Positions 22,905 to 30,890 of a stretch of 43,672 nt of DNA are shown piece by piece. The notes beneath the pieces are model-generated. The model saw nothing but the letters and a program-made list of their open reading frames with translations. It did no database searches and was not told where the DNA came from. This DNA comes from Caulobacteraceae bacterium (GTDB taxonomy: Bacteria > Pseudomonadota > Alphaproteobacteria > Caulobacterales > Caulobacteraceae), in the NCBI GenBank assembly GCA_947476555.1, contig CANJRI010000015.1:1-43672 (forward strand). The letters are read 5' to 3'. How positions within the stretch are numbered: position 1 is the stretch's first letter; every line of letters starts with the position of its first letter. The position numbers and the translations under genes are program-made.

Positions 22905-23201
22905 ATGAGACGCCTGTTCGCCGCCTTCGCCCTCGCCGTCGCCCTGCTGCCCGCAGTGGCGGACGCGCAGTCGCGTGGCGGTCGAGGCGAGCAAGTCGAG
23001 GCGCGCGGACCCCAAGTGCCGCTGCCGAAGGTCCTGCAGATGATCGCCGCCTCCACCCGGGGGCGGCACCTCAACACTGAGGAAGGCCGGGCCGACGGCC
23101 GCCCGGTCTATTTCGTGAAGTGGCAATATCCCGATGGCCGCGTTGTGGTCTTCGTGGTCGACGCCGAGAGCGGCCAGATGGTGGGCCGCCAAGGCGGCTG
23201 A
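22905..23201 (+). CDS. Small periplasmic PepSY-like protein
   Basis: A 98-residue exported protein. MRRLFAAFALAVALLPAVADAQS is a signal peptide with an ADA-Q cleavage site. The mature part, VPLPKVLQMIAASTRG then GRPVYFVKWQYPDGRVVVFVVDAESGQMVG, has the PepSY pattern (short helix plus three-stranded sheet ending in D-x-x-x-G). PepSY proteins often bind or inhibit envelope proteases or act as accessory sensors. It lies 13 bases before a response regulator and sensor kinase, forming a three-gene operon, so a role in modulating that kinase is likely. Confidence 0.8.
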   Translation: MRRLFAAFALAVALLPAVADAQSRGGRGEQVEARGPQVPLPKVLQMIAASTRGRHLNTEEGRADGRPVYFVKWQYPDGRVVVFVVDAESGQMVGRQGG

Positions 23202-23214
23202 GGAGAGACGATCC

Positions 23215-23895
23215 GTGCGCATCCTGCTGGTTGAAGACGATCCCGACCTGTCGCGTCAGCTGAAGCTGGCGTTGGGTGACGCGGGCTATGCCGTGGACCA
23301 CGCTCCGGACGGCGAGGAGGCGCAGTTCCTCGGCGAGACCGAGCCCTATGACGCGGTGATCCTCGACCTTGGCCTGCCGAAGGTGGACGGGGTCTCGGTG
23401 CTGGAGCGTTGGCGGCGGGAGAACATGGCCACCCCGGTGCTGATCCTCACCGCGCGCGGCGCCTGGAGCGAGAAGGTCGCGGGCTTCGACGCCGGGGCCG
23501 ACGATTACCTGACCAAGCCCTTCCACACCGAGGAACTGCTGGCCCGCCTGCGCGCCCTGTTGCGCCGATCGGCCGGTCACGCCGCGCCCAGCCTCTCCTG
23601 TGGTGGTCTGCGGCTCGATCCCCGCGCCGCCCGGGCCAGCGTCAACGGCGAGCCTCTGCGCCTCACCTCGCTGGAGTACCGGCTGCTGCACTACATGATC
23701 ATGCACCAGGGCCGGGTGATCAGCCGGACCGAGTTGGTCGAGCACCTCTACGACCAGGACTTCGACCGCGATTCCAACACCATCGAGGTGTTCATCGGCC
23801 GGGTGCGCAAGAAGATCGGCGCGGACCGGATCGAAACCGTCCGGGGGCTGGGCTACCGCCTGATCTGCCCGGAAGGCGAGACCAGCGAGACGTGA
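23215..23895 (+). CDS. OmpR/PhoB-family response regulator
   Basis: A 226-residue DNA-binding response regulator. The receiver has the acidic pair EDD (7-9), phospho-accepting Asp51 in ILDLGLPKVDG, Thr in LILTARGAW and Lys in YLTKPFH. The C-terminal winged helix includes LRLTSLEYRLLHYMI, the recognition-helix region SNTIEVFIGRVRKKIG and TVRGLGYRL. It resembles PhoP in the PhoP/PhoQ class. The start is GTG 23215 with AGGAGAG upstream; the longer open frame to 23134 lies in the preceding gene. Its stop overlaps the kinase start (GTGA). Confidence 0.94.
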   Translation: MRILLVEDDPDLSRQLKLALGDAGYAVDHAPDGEEAQFLGETEPYDAVILDLGLPKVDGVSVLERWRRENMATPVLILTARGAWSEKVAGFDAGADDYLTKPFHTEELLARLRALLRRSAGHAAPSLSCGGLRLDPRAARASVNGEPLRLTSLEYRLLHYMIMHQGRVISRTELVEHLYDQDFDRDSNTIEVFIGRVRKKIGADRIETVRGLGYRLICPEGETSET

Positions 23896-25292
23896 TCCCG
23901 GAGGCCCTGAAGCGGCCCTCCCTCGCCCGCCGCCTGGTCCTGCTGGCGGTCGGCTGGAGCCTCGCGGCCCTGGTGATCGTGGCCGTCGTGCTGGCCATGC
24001 TGTTCCAGCAGGCGGCGCTGAAGCAGTTCGACCAGGACCTTTCAGACCTCATCGACAACCTGATCAGCGGCGCAACCGTGGAGGCGGGCGAGGTTTTCGC
24101 CCCGCCCTTCACCGACCAGCGCGCCCTGCGCCAGTACACCGGCCGATACTGGGCGATAGCCGAGCCGCTCGGCGACGGCCGTATCCGCGCGCTGGTGCGC
24201 TCGCGCTCCCTTTGGGATTCCGAATTCGAGACCCCGGAGGGCCTGGCCGAGCGACTGCGGGCCTCACCGTCCGACCCGATCACCTTCGACACCGTCGGCC
24301 CCCTGCCGAACGAGCGGGTGCGAGCGATGGCCCGCTGGACGACTCTGACCGACGGGTCCACCGGCGGGTCACGTCCGGTGATCTTCCTGGCCTCGGAGGA
24401 CCGCTCGCCGATCGACCGTGACGTCCGTAACTTCGTCGTCGCCACGGCCGCGGCCTTCGCCCTGCTGGCGGCGCTGCTGATCGGGGCGGTGATCGTGCAG
24501 GTGAACTTCGGCCTGAGGCCGCTCTTCCGATTGCAGCGTGAGGTGGCCTCCGTGCGGCGCGGCGCGGCGGAGCGCCTGGAGGCCCAGTACCCGACCGAGC
24601 TGTTGCCGCTCACCGAGGAGCTCAACGCCCTGATGCGCCACAACCAGGAGGTCGTGGAGCGTCAACGGACCCATGTGGGAAATCTCGCGCACGCCCTGAA
24701 AACGCCGATCTCCGTGATGCTCACCGAGGCCGACCAGCGCCCTGGCCCGCTGGCGGAGGTGGTGACCCGGCAGGCCGACGCCATGCGTGAGCAGGTGGAC
24801 CACCACCTGCGCCGGGCCCGGGCCGCGGCGCGCAGCCAGGGGCCGGGCGAGCGCACCTCGGTGGCCGAGATCCTCGACGAACTGGCCCGCACCCTGGAGC
24901 GGATCTTCCGCGACAAGGGCGTGACCATCGACTGGGACGCGCCCGACGACCTCTATTTCCTCGGGGAGCGACAGGATCTCCTGGAGATCGCCGGCAACGC
25001 GATGGAGAACGCCGGCAAGTGGTGCCGCGCCAAGGTTCGGGTCCGGGCCGAGGCGTCCGGCGACGGCCGCCTGACCCTGACCGTCGAGGACGACGGTCCC
25101 GGCCTTCCCCCGGACCGGCGCGAGGAGGTGATCCGGCGCGGGACGCGGCTGGACGAGAACGCGCCGGGCTCGGGCCTGGGCCTTTCGATCATCGACGAGC
25201 TGGCGCGGGCCTATCGCGGGTCGCTGCGGCTGGACGAATCCGCGATGGGCGGGCTGAAGCTGACAGCCGACCTGCCGCGGGCCGAAGCCTAG
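23892..25292 (+). CDS. Sensor histidine kinase (PhoQ-like)
   Basis: A 466-residue membrane kinase paired with the preceding regulator. TM1 lies at about 15-38 and TM2 at about 181-203, enclosing a periplasmic sensor of about 140 residues. A HAMP-like segment (FGLRPLFRLQREVASVRRG) follows. The H-box is of the PhoQ type, VGNLAHALKTPISVM, with His267. The ATPase domain has an N-box ENAGKWCRAKV, D-box EDDGPGLPPD and GSGLGLSI. The start GTG 23892 overlaps the regulator stop. The signal is unknown; divalent cations or envelope peptides are possible by analogy with PhoQ. Confidence 0.92.
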   Translation: MIPEALKRPSLARRLVLLAVGWSLAALVIVAVVLAMLFQQAALKQFDQDLSDLIDNLISGATVEAGEVFAPPFTDQRALRQYTGRYWAIAEPLGDGRIRALVRSRSLWDSEFETPEGLAERLRASPSDPITFDTVGPLPNERVRAMARWTTLTDGSTGGSRPVIFLASEDRSPIDRDVRNFVVATAAAFALLAALLIGAVIVQVNFGLRPLFRLQREVASVRRGAAERLEAQYPTELLPLTEELNALMRHNQEVVERQRTHVGNLAHALKTPISVMLTEADQRPGPLAEVVTRQADAMREQVDHHLRRARAAARSQGPGERTSVAEILDELARTLERIFRDKGVTIDWDAPDDLYFLGERQDLLEIAGNAMENAGKWCRAKVRVRAEASGDGRLTLTVEDDGPGLPPDRREEVIRRGTRLDENAPGSGLGLSIIDELARAYRGSLRLDESAMGGLKLTADLPRAEA

Positions 25293-25308
25293 GGCGCTCC
25301 ACACAACC

Positions 25309-25314
25309 TTAACC
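25309..25314 (+). promoter_or_regulatory. TTAACC motif upstream of a conserved unknown gene
   Basis: TTAACC, the core of a CtrA half-site, lies 54-59 bases before ATG 25368 in the only non-coding gap of this region. A single half-site is weak evidence. Confidence 0.2.
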
Positions 25315-25367
25315 CCTTGTTGTTCATGGTCTTCGCTGCGGACCGGCGTCCGCGGGACGGATGAGCC

Positions 25368-26741
25368 ATGGCCGCGCTTGCCCCGCGCAAGATCGAGATC
25401 GTCAGGACGCTGGTCGAGACCGCGCCCGACAAGATCGTGGGCGGACTGCAGGTCGCCCTGGCGGACACGCCTCTGGACTCGGCCCTGGGCCAGGTCCGCC
25501 GCCTTGTGGACAACGAGGTTCGTGACCGCCGGCTGCGCAACGTGGTGCTGCAGCCCGTGGCCCCCATGTTCGTTGGCGACGGCAAGGATTCCCGCTCTCT
25601 GACCTTCCCTGCGCGCGCGCTGCCGCTGATCTGGCGGGGCCTGAAGGCCCACGCCGCCCGGGAAGTGGCCGAGGCGGAGGAGGCCTACGTCGAGTTCAAC
25701 CCCGAGGACACTTCGGGGGAAGTGTTCGACCACTTGGCGCGGATCGCCGCCCATGGCCTTCGGAGCCGGGATTACGAGGAATTCCGCCAGGCCGCGGAGC
25801 TGTGCGATTCGGCGCGGCCGAACGGCGCGGCGCAACTCGCCGACTGTCTCGACGTCGGCAGTGTTGTTCGCCGCGCCGCAACCCGCCTGCCGGACTGGTT
25901 GGCCTCGATTGGCGACGAGACCACCGCCTCGGCGCGACTAGCCTACAAGGACGCGGTGGCCATCGCCGAGGATGCTGGCCCGCGTTTCTTCGAGATGCTG
26001 GCCGCCCAGATGGGCCAGCCCTGGATGGTGCTCCGGGTGATCTCGGAGGTCATGGACAAGCCGACCGAGCGCTACCTCGCCGATTCCGAGATGGCCTGCT
26101 TTGGCGAGCGGGTGATGGAAGAGATCGACGAGGCCCTGAAAGCCATCGCCGGCCTGCCGCTGGATGGCGGCCCGCCTGCCGGCCGCGCCGCCGGCAAGCT
26201 CGCGGAGCTCATCACCTTGCAGACCGCGGAGCTGGAGACCTGCGTCGAGCTGAACCGCGAGCATGGCTGGGGCCACCGCATCGCCAAGCAGAAGAAGACC
26301 CTGGCCAGCGTCGTCGAGGGCCGCCTTAGAGACGCGGAGAAATACGCGATCGCCGCCCTGCCCACCCATCAGGCCAAGATCAACCGCGTGCGTCGGACCA
26401 TTCCCCGCATGACCTTGCCCCCGGACCCCGTCCAGGTAGCCAGGGCGACGACCCTGCTGACCTTCGTCCAGGAGATCCGCGCCAGCGCCAACTACGGGGG
26501 TTTCGCAGCGGCCCGGGCAAAGGTGCTCGAGAAGCTTACCGACTATTTCGACCACTATGTCGAGGAAGCCGTGGACCTGCTCAAGGCGGGAGAGGCGGAG
26601 GCGCTGATCGCCCAGGCGTTCCTGGAAGTGGCGGCCGATTTCGCCCGGCTGGTCCAGGGCGACCAGGCCGCCGATCTCGTTCGCCGCCGGGCCGCCTCGG
26701 CGATCCACGCCACACCGGCGGCCCTCGTCGCTGAAGGTTGA
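25368..26741 (+). CDS. Conserved helical protein of unknown function
   Basis: A 457-residue, largely helical protein that I do not recognise by family name. The N-terminus PRKIEIVRTLVETAPDKIVGGL resembles a short helical module. The middle contains RFFEMLAAQMGQPWMVLRVISE, suggestive of a scaffold. There is no signal peptide, membrane segment or catalytic signature. The C-terminus ATPAALVAEG is Ala-rich. It stands alone on the plus strand between the two-component operon and ccmI. Strong third-position GC and continuous length make it certainly a gene. Similar proteins are, as far as I recall, largely confined to Caulobacterales and relatives. Confidence 0.8.
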   Translation: MAALAPRKIEIVRTLVETAPDKIVGGLQVALADTPLDSALGQVRRLVDNEVRDRRLRNVVLQPVAPMFVGDGKDSRSLTFPARALPLIWRGLKAHAAREVAEAEEAYVEFNPEDTSGEVFDHLARIAAHGLRSRDYEEFRQAAELCDSARPNGAAQLADCLDVGSVVRRAATRLPDWLASIGDETTASARLAYKDAVAIAEDAGPRFFEMLAAQMGQPWMVLRVISEVMDKPTERYLADSEMACFGERVMEEIDEALKAIAGLPLDGGPPAGRAAGKLAELITLQTAELETCVELNREHGWGHRIAKQKKTLASVVEGRLRDAEKYAIAALPTHQAKINRVRRTIPRMTLPPDPVQVARATTLLTFVQEIRASANYGGFAAARAKVLEKLTDYFDHYVEEAVDLLKAGEAEALIAQAFLEVAADFARLVQGDQAADLVRRRAASAIHATPAALVAEG

Positions 26742-26798
26742 TCCCACCAACCATCAAGGCCACTGGAGCCGGCGCCGGCTTTCCGCTAAACGCCCCTC

Positions 26799-27887
26799 AT
26801 GGTGACCTTCTGGGTCGTCGTCGGCATGCTTACCGCCGCCGCGGCCGCGCTTATTCTGATCCGCGCCTCGGGCGCCGCGAAATCCGACGCGGCCGACCCC
26901 GCTCCGGCGGTGTTTCGCCGTCATCTGGCTGAAATCGACGAGCTGGCCGAACGGGGTCTCATGGGCGAGGCCGAGCGCCAGAGCGCTCACGCCGAGGCCG
27001 GTCGTCGCCTGCTGGCGGCCACCGACGCGCCGCTTGAGTCCTGGACGAACAGCCCGGACGTCAACCGAACCGTCCTGGCGGCCGCGGTCGGGCTGCCGAT
27101 CCTCACCCTGGCGCTCTATCTGGCGCTAGGCTCGCCGGGTTATTCCGACCAGCCCTATCTCAAGCGACTACAGACCTGGCGGACCTCCGATCCCCAGGAA
27201 CTGCAGGCTCCTGAACTGGCCGCGGTGATGCGCGAGATGACCGCCAAGCGCCCCGACGACGCGCTCGGCTTCCGGATGCTGGCCCTGGCCGAAGGCGGGT
27301 CCCAGAACCCGCTGGCCGCGGTCCGGGCTATGCGACGGGCCGTGGCGCTGTCGCCCAAGGATGTGGAAATGTGGCGCCTGCTCGGGGACGCCCTGGTCTT
27401 CAAGGCGGGCGGCAAGGTGGACGCGGAAGCCCAGGCGGCCTTCCGCGAAGCGCTGAAACTGGACCCGGGCGACCTGCCCTCGCGCTTCTATCTCGCTCAA
27501 GCAAAGGCCGACGAGGGTGATACAGCCGCCGCGGTCGGCGAATTCCGGGCCATCCTGGCGGACCTGCCGGCGGACGATGCCCGCCGGCCGCTGGTGCAGC
27601 AGGCGCTGTCGCGCGCTGACGGCACCGCCCTGCCTGCGGGTCACGGGTCTGCAGGGCCCGCGCCCGGCTTGGAAGCCATCCAGGGGATGGTGGCCGGGCT
27701 CGCCGCGCGTCTGGCGGACAATCCGAACGATCCCGAAGGCTGGGTGCGTCTCGTCCGCTCCTACGCCGTGCTCGGCGATACGGCGAAGCGCGACGCGGCC
27801 ATGGCCAAGGCCCAGGCCATGTACGCCCGCGATCCGGCGATCCTGGGCGCGCTTTCCGAAGCTGTGCGCGCGGAGCCGATGCGATGA
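26799..27887 (+). CDS. ccmI: Cytochrome c maturation protein CcmI
   Basis: A 362-residue membrane protein (CycH in rhizobia) that holds apocytochrome c for haem ligation with CcmF/CcmH. TM1 is at about 3-22 (MVTFWVVVGMLTAAAAALIL), a cytoplasmic loop with RRHLAEIDELAERGLMGEAE matches the CcmI-1 domain, TM2 is at about 88-108, and TPR motifs fill the periplasmic domain (ALGFRMLALAEGGSQNPLAA, DVEMWRLLGDALVFK, PSRFYLAQAKADEGDTAAAV, PEGWVRLVRSYAVLGDTAKR). First gene of the ccmI-ccmE-ccmF-ccmH operon; its stop overlaps ccmE (ATGA). Confidence 0.94.
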   Translation: MVTFWVVVGMLTAAAAALILIRASGAAKSDAADPAPAVFRRHLAEIDELAERGLMGEAERQSAHAEAGRRLLAATDAPLESWTNSPDVNRTVLAAAVGLPILTLALYLALGSPGYSDQPYLKRLQTWRTSDPQELQAPELAAVMREMTAKRPDDALGFRMLALAEGGSQNPLAAVRAMRRAVALSPKDVEMWRLLGDALVFKAGGKVDAEAQAAFREALKLDPGDLPSRFYLAQAKADEGDTAAAVGEFRAILADLPADDARRPLVQQALSRADGTALPAGHGSAGPAPGLEAIQGMVAGLAARLADNPNDPEGWVRLVRSYAVLGDTAKRDAAMAKAQAMYARDPAILGALSEAVRAEPMR

Positions 27888-28345
27888 GCTGGCTGCCCAA
27901 ATCCGCCAAGGCGCGCCGGCGCCTGACGCTGTTGGCGGTGATCGCCCCGGTGCTGGCTGTCGCGGTCGGCCTGACGCTGTGGGGCCTGCGGGACTCGATC
28001 TCGTTCTTCTACACCCCGTCGCAGGCCGAGGCGGCGAAGGTCGCGCCCGGCCGAACCATCCAACTCGGCGGACTGGTGTCCAACGGCTCCCTGGTCAAGC
28101 ACCACGACGGGCGGGTTGAGTTCACCGTCGCCGACCGCGAGGCGACGGACCGGGTCGTCTACCAGGGGGATCTGCCCGACCTGTTCCGCGAGGGCCAGGG
28201 CGTGATCGCCACCGGCGCCTTCCGTGCCGACGGAGTGTTCGTCGCCGACCGCGTCCTGGCCAAGCACGACGAGCGCTACATGCCGCGTGAGGTGACCAAG
28301 GCCCTGAAGGAACAGGGCGAGTGGCGCGGGGGAACGGGCACTTGA
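27884..28345 (+). CDS. ccmE: Cytochrome c haem chaperone CcmE
   Basis: A 153-residue periplasmic haem chaperone anchored by one N-terminal TM (about 14-34). The covalent haem-binding site is His128 in VLAKHDERYMP, with the conserved Tyr132. An OB-fold core is visible (GRTIQLGGLVSNGSL, VEFTVADREA, GVIATGAFRADGVFVADRVL). CcmE receives haem from CcmC and donates it to CcmF. The ATG 27884 overlaps the ccmI stop. Confidence 0.96.
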   Translation: MSWLPKSAKARRRLTLLAVIAPVLAVAVGLTLWGLRDSISFFYTPSQAEAAKVAPGRTIQLGGLVSNGSLVKHHDGRVEFTVADREATDRVVYQGDLPDLFREGQGVIATGAFRADGVFVADRVLAKHDERYMPREVTKALKEQGEWRGGTGT

Positions 28346-30312
28346 TCGTCGAAATCGGCGCTTTCGCGCTGCTGCTGGCCCTGGCGGCCTCGCTGGCCCA
28401 GGTGGCCCTGTCTGTCGCCGGCCGGCTACGCAGGTCCAACCCGCTGGCCGGAGCCGGCGAGGGCGCGGGCCTGGCCGCCTTCGCTGGGGTGGCGGTGGCC
28501 TTCGGCTGCCTGATCTACGCCTTCGTGGTCTCGGACTTCTCGGTGAGCAACGTGGCCGCCAACTCCCATTCCCAGAAGCCGCTGCTCTATCGCGTGGCCG
28601 GCGCCTGGGGCAGCCACGAAGGCTCGATGCTGCTCTGGTGCCTGGCCTTGACCGGCTTCGGCGCCGCCGCGGCCGGGCTGGGCGGCGGGCTGCCGCGCGC
28701 CCTCAGGACCACCACGGTGGCGACGCAGGGCGTGCTGGGCGTCGTCTTCCTCGCCTACGCGGCCTTCGCCTCCAACCCGTTTACCCGCGTGGAGCAGCCG
28801 CCGGTCGAGGGGGCATCGCTCAACCCGCTGCTGCAGGATCCGGCGCTGGCGGTCCATCCGCCCTTCCTCTACTGCGGCTATGTCGGCCTTTCGGTGGTCT
28901 TCTCCCTCGCGGTGGCGGCCCTGATCGAGGGACGCGCGGACGCGGCCTGGGCGCGATGGGTCCGGCCATGGACCCTGGCGGCCTGGAGCATGCTGACCAT
29001 CGGCATCACCCTGGGCGCCTTCTGGGCCTATTACGAGCTCGGTTGGGGCGGCTGGTGGTTCTGGGACCCGGTGGAGAACGCCTCCTTCATGCCCTGGCTG
29101 ATGGCCACGGCCCTGCTGCACTCGGCCATCGTCACCGAGCGGCGGGGAGCCCTGCCAGGCTGGACGATCTTCCTGGCCCTGGCGGGCTTCACCTTCTCGA
29201 TGCTGGGCGCCTTCCTGGTCCGCTCCGGGGTGCTGACCTCCGTGCACGCCTTCGCGGTCGATCCCACGCGCGGGGTGTTGCTGCTGATGATCCTGGCGAG
29301 CACGGCGGGCGCGGGGTTCGCGCTTTTCGCCTGGCGCGCGCCAGGCCTCGTCAAAGGCGGGGTGTTCGCCCCGGTGAGTCGCGAGAGCGCCCTGGTGCTG
29401 AACAACATCCTGCTGGCGGCCGCCACCGCCACGGTGCTGCTGGGCACCCTCTATCCGCTGATCCGCGAGGCCATTGCCGGCGAGGCGATCTCGGTGGGCC
29501 CGCCCTACTTCAACCTGACCTTCACCCCGCTGATGGCGGCGCTGCTGATCCTGCTGCCCGCAGGTCCCCTGCTGGCCTGGAAGCGGGGCGACGCCCGCGG
29601 GGTGGCCCAGAGGCTGTGGATCGCCGCCCTGGTCGCCCTCGGCGCGGGTCTCCTCACCCTCGCCATCGTCAGCCCCACGAAGGCGCTGGGCGCGGCCGGG
29701 ATCGGCCTGGGCGGCTGGCTGATCGCCGGCGCCCTGGTCGAGGTCCTGGAGCGAGTGCGGGCCTTCAGGGTCCCACCCCGGGAAAGCCTGCGCCGGCTGT
29801 TCGGCCTGCCCCGCGGCGCCTGGGGCATGAGCCTCGCGCACCTGGGCATGGGCGTCTTCGTGCTGGGCGCGGTCTTCGAGACCGCCTGGAAGGTGGAGGC
29901 CGCCGAGACCCTGCCGGTGGGCGGCGCTCTCGATGCGGGCGCCTACCACGTCTCGCTGGACGCGGTGCGGGCGGCGGAGGGGCCGAACTATGAGGCCGAG
30001 CGGGCGGCGGTCACCGTCACCAAGGCGGGCAAGGTCATCTGCCGGCTCGCGCCAGAGCGCCGGTTCTACATGCCTGGCGGCCAGACCACCTCGGAAGTCG
30101 GCCTCTGCTATCAGGGCGCGAGCCACGTCTATGTCGTGCTCGGTGAGCGGCGCGAAGGGCCGGCCGGGCCGGTCTGGCTGGTGCGCGCCTATTGGAACCC
30201 GTGGGCCAGCCTGATCTTCTTCGGCCCCGGGATCATGGCGCTTGGCGGCTTCATCTCGCTATCCGACCGCCGGCTTCGGCTGGGGGTCGCCAGGCGGGAG
30301 CGGCCGGCGTGA
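28342..30312 (+). CDS. ccmF: Cytochrome c haem lyase subunit CcmF
   Basis: A polytopic membrane protein of about 656 residues that takes haem from holo-CcmE and attaches it to apocytochrome c with CcmH/CcmI. The family signatures are WGSHEGSMLLW and the tryptophan-rich WWFWDPVENASFMPWL; NSHSQKPLLYRVAGA and PPFLYCGYVGLSVVFSLAVA are also typical. At least 14 hydrophobic helices can be counted. The start is ambiguous: TTG 28342 overlaps the ccmE stop and gives the usual MIVEIG N-terminus with GGGGGAA upstream, while GTG 28321 adds seven residues and also has an AAGGA. Confidence 0.95.
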   Translation: MIVEIGAFALLLALAASLAQVALSVAGRLRRSNPLAGAGEGAGLAAFAGVAVAFGCLIYAFVVSDFSVSNVAANSHSQKPLLYRVAGAWGSHEGSMLLWCLALTGFGAAAAGLGGGLPRALRTTTVATQGVLGVVFLAYAAFASNPFTRVEQPPVEGASLNPLLQDPALAVHPPFLYCGYVGLSVVFSLAVAALIEGRADAAWARWVRPWTLAAWSMLTIGITLGAFWAYYELGWGGWWFWDPVENASFMPWLMATALLHSAIVTERRGALPGWTIFLALAGFTFSMLGAFLVRSGVLTSVHAFAVDPTRGVLLLMILASTAGAGFALFAWRAPGLVKGGVFAPVSRESALVLNNILLAAATATVLLGTLYPLIREAIAGEAISVGPPYFNLTFTPLMAALLILLPAGPLLAWKRGDARGVAQRLWIAALVALGAGLLTLAIVSPTKALGAAGIGLGGWLIAGALVEVLERVRAFRVPPRESLRRLFGLPRGAWGMSLAHLGMGVFVLGAVFETAWKVEAAETLPVGGALDAGAYHVSLDAVRAAEGPNYEAERAAVTVTKAGKVICRLAPERRFYMPGGQTTSEVGLCYQGASHVYVVLGERREGPAGPVWLVRAYWNPWASLIFFGPGIMALGGFISLSDRRLRLGVARRERPA

Positions 30313-30758
30313 GGACGCTCCGCGTCCTGCTTGCGTGTCTGGCTGGGGCCCTGTGCCTCGCGGCCGCATCCGATCCGTCCGAACGGCTGCCGGATCCCAC
30401 GCAGGAGGCCCAGGCGCGGGCGATCTTCCGCGATGTGCGCTGCATGATCTGCCAGAACGAGTCGATCGACGATTCCGAGGCGCCGTTGGCCCAGGACCTG
30501 CGCATCCTGATTCGCGAGCAGGTGAAGGCCGGCCGCAGCGAGGCGCAGATCAAGGCCTACCTCCTGGCCCGGTACGGCGAGTTCGTCTTGCTGGCCCCGC
30601 GCTTCTCCCTGGGCAACCTGGCCCTGTGGATGGGCCCCTTCCTGGTGGTCGGACTGGGCCTCGTTCTGTTGCTGGCGAGACTTCGGAACCGTGAGCCCGA
30701 GGCGGCGCTTTCCCCTGAGGAAGCCGAGCGTCTCCGGCGGCTTTCCGGTCAAGGCTGA
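30309..30758 (+). CDS. ccmH: Cytochrome c maturation thioreductase CcmH
   Basis: A 149-residue protein (CycL) that keeps apocytochrome cysteines reduced. A signal-anchor (MRTLRVLLACLAGALCLAAA) precedes the redox motif RCMICQNESIDDSEAPLAQDLR with Cys45 and Cys48, and one C-terminal TM (about 100-120) anchors it. The start GTG 30309 overlaps the ccmF stop. No thioredoxin-like ccmG lies between ccmF and ccmH, which is the rhizobial cycHJKL arrangement; CcmG is presumably encoded elsewhere, with ccmABCD. Confidence 0.95.
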   Translation: MRTLRVLLACLAGALCLAAASDPSERLPDPTQEAQARAIFRDVRCMICQNESIDDSEAPLAQDLRILIREQVKAGRSEAQIKAYLLARYGEFVLLAPRFSLGNLALWMGPFLVVGLGLVLLLARLRNREPEAALSPEEAERLRRLSGQG

Positions 30759-30824
30759 CAAACTTACGCCGCTTATTCGCCGCTAAGTCGGTCGGAGGGT
30801 GACCTAAAGGTAACTTGAGAACGG

Positions 30825-30852
30825 TTGCACTTGCGTGCATCGAGCCTAGTGT
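30825..30852 (+). promoter_or_regulatory. Candidate promoter and short dyad upstream of degP
   Basis: TTGCAC (30825-30830) and TAGTGT (30847-30852) are separated by 16 bases, a reasonable sigma-70-like pair about 39 bases before the preferred degP start. Overlapping the -35 is the dyad TGCAC-TTGC-GTGCA (30826-30839), a possible operator. The 132-base gap after ccmH implies that degP has its own promoter. Confidence 0.35.
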
Positions 30853-30890
30853 GTCCGGCACAGCCTAAGGGCTGAGGGAATGTGAAACTT

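Noticed and set aside
28426..30126. 566-codon minus-strand open frame
   Set aside because: Antisense to ccmF, with a product full of Gln/Gly/Arg and His without structure; a GC-bias shadow.
30309..30758. Missing ccmG as a broken cytochrome c maturation operon
   Set aside because: The order ccmI-ccmE-ccmF-ccmH without ccmG is the known cycHJKL arrangement in rhizobia; ccmG normally lies with ccmABCD.
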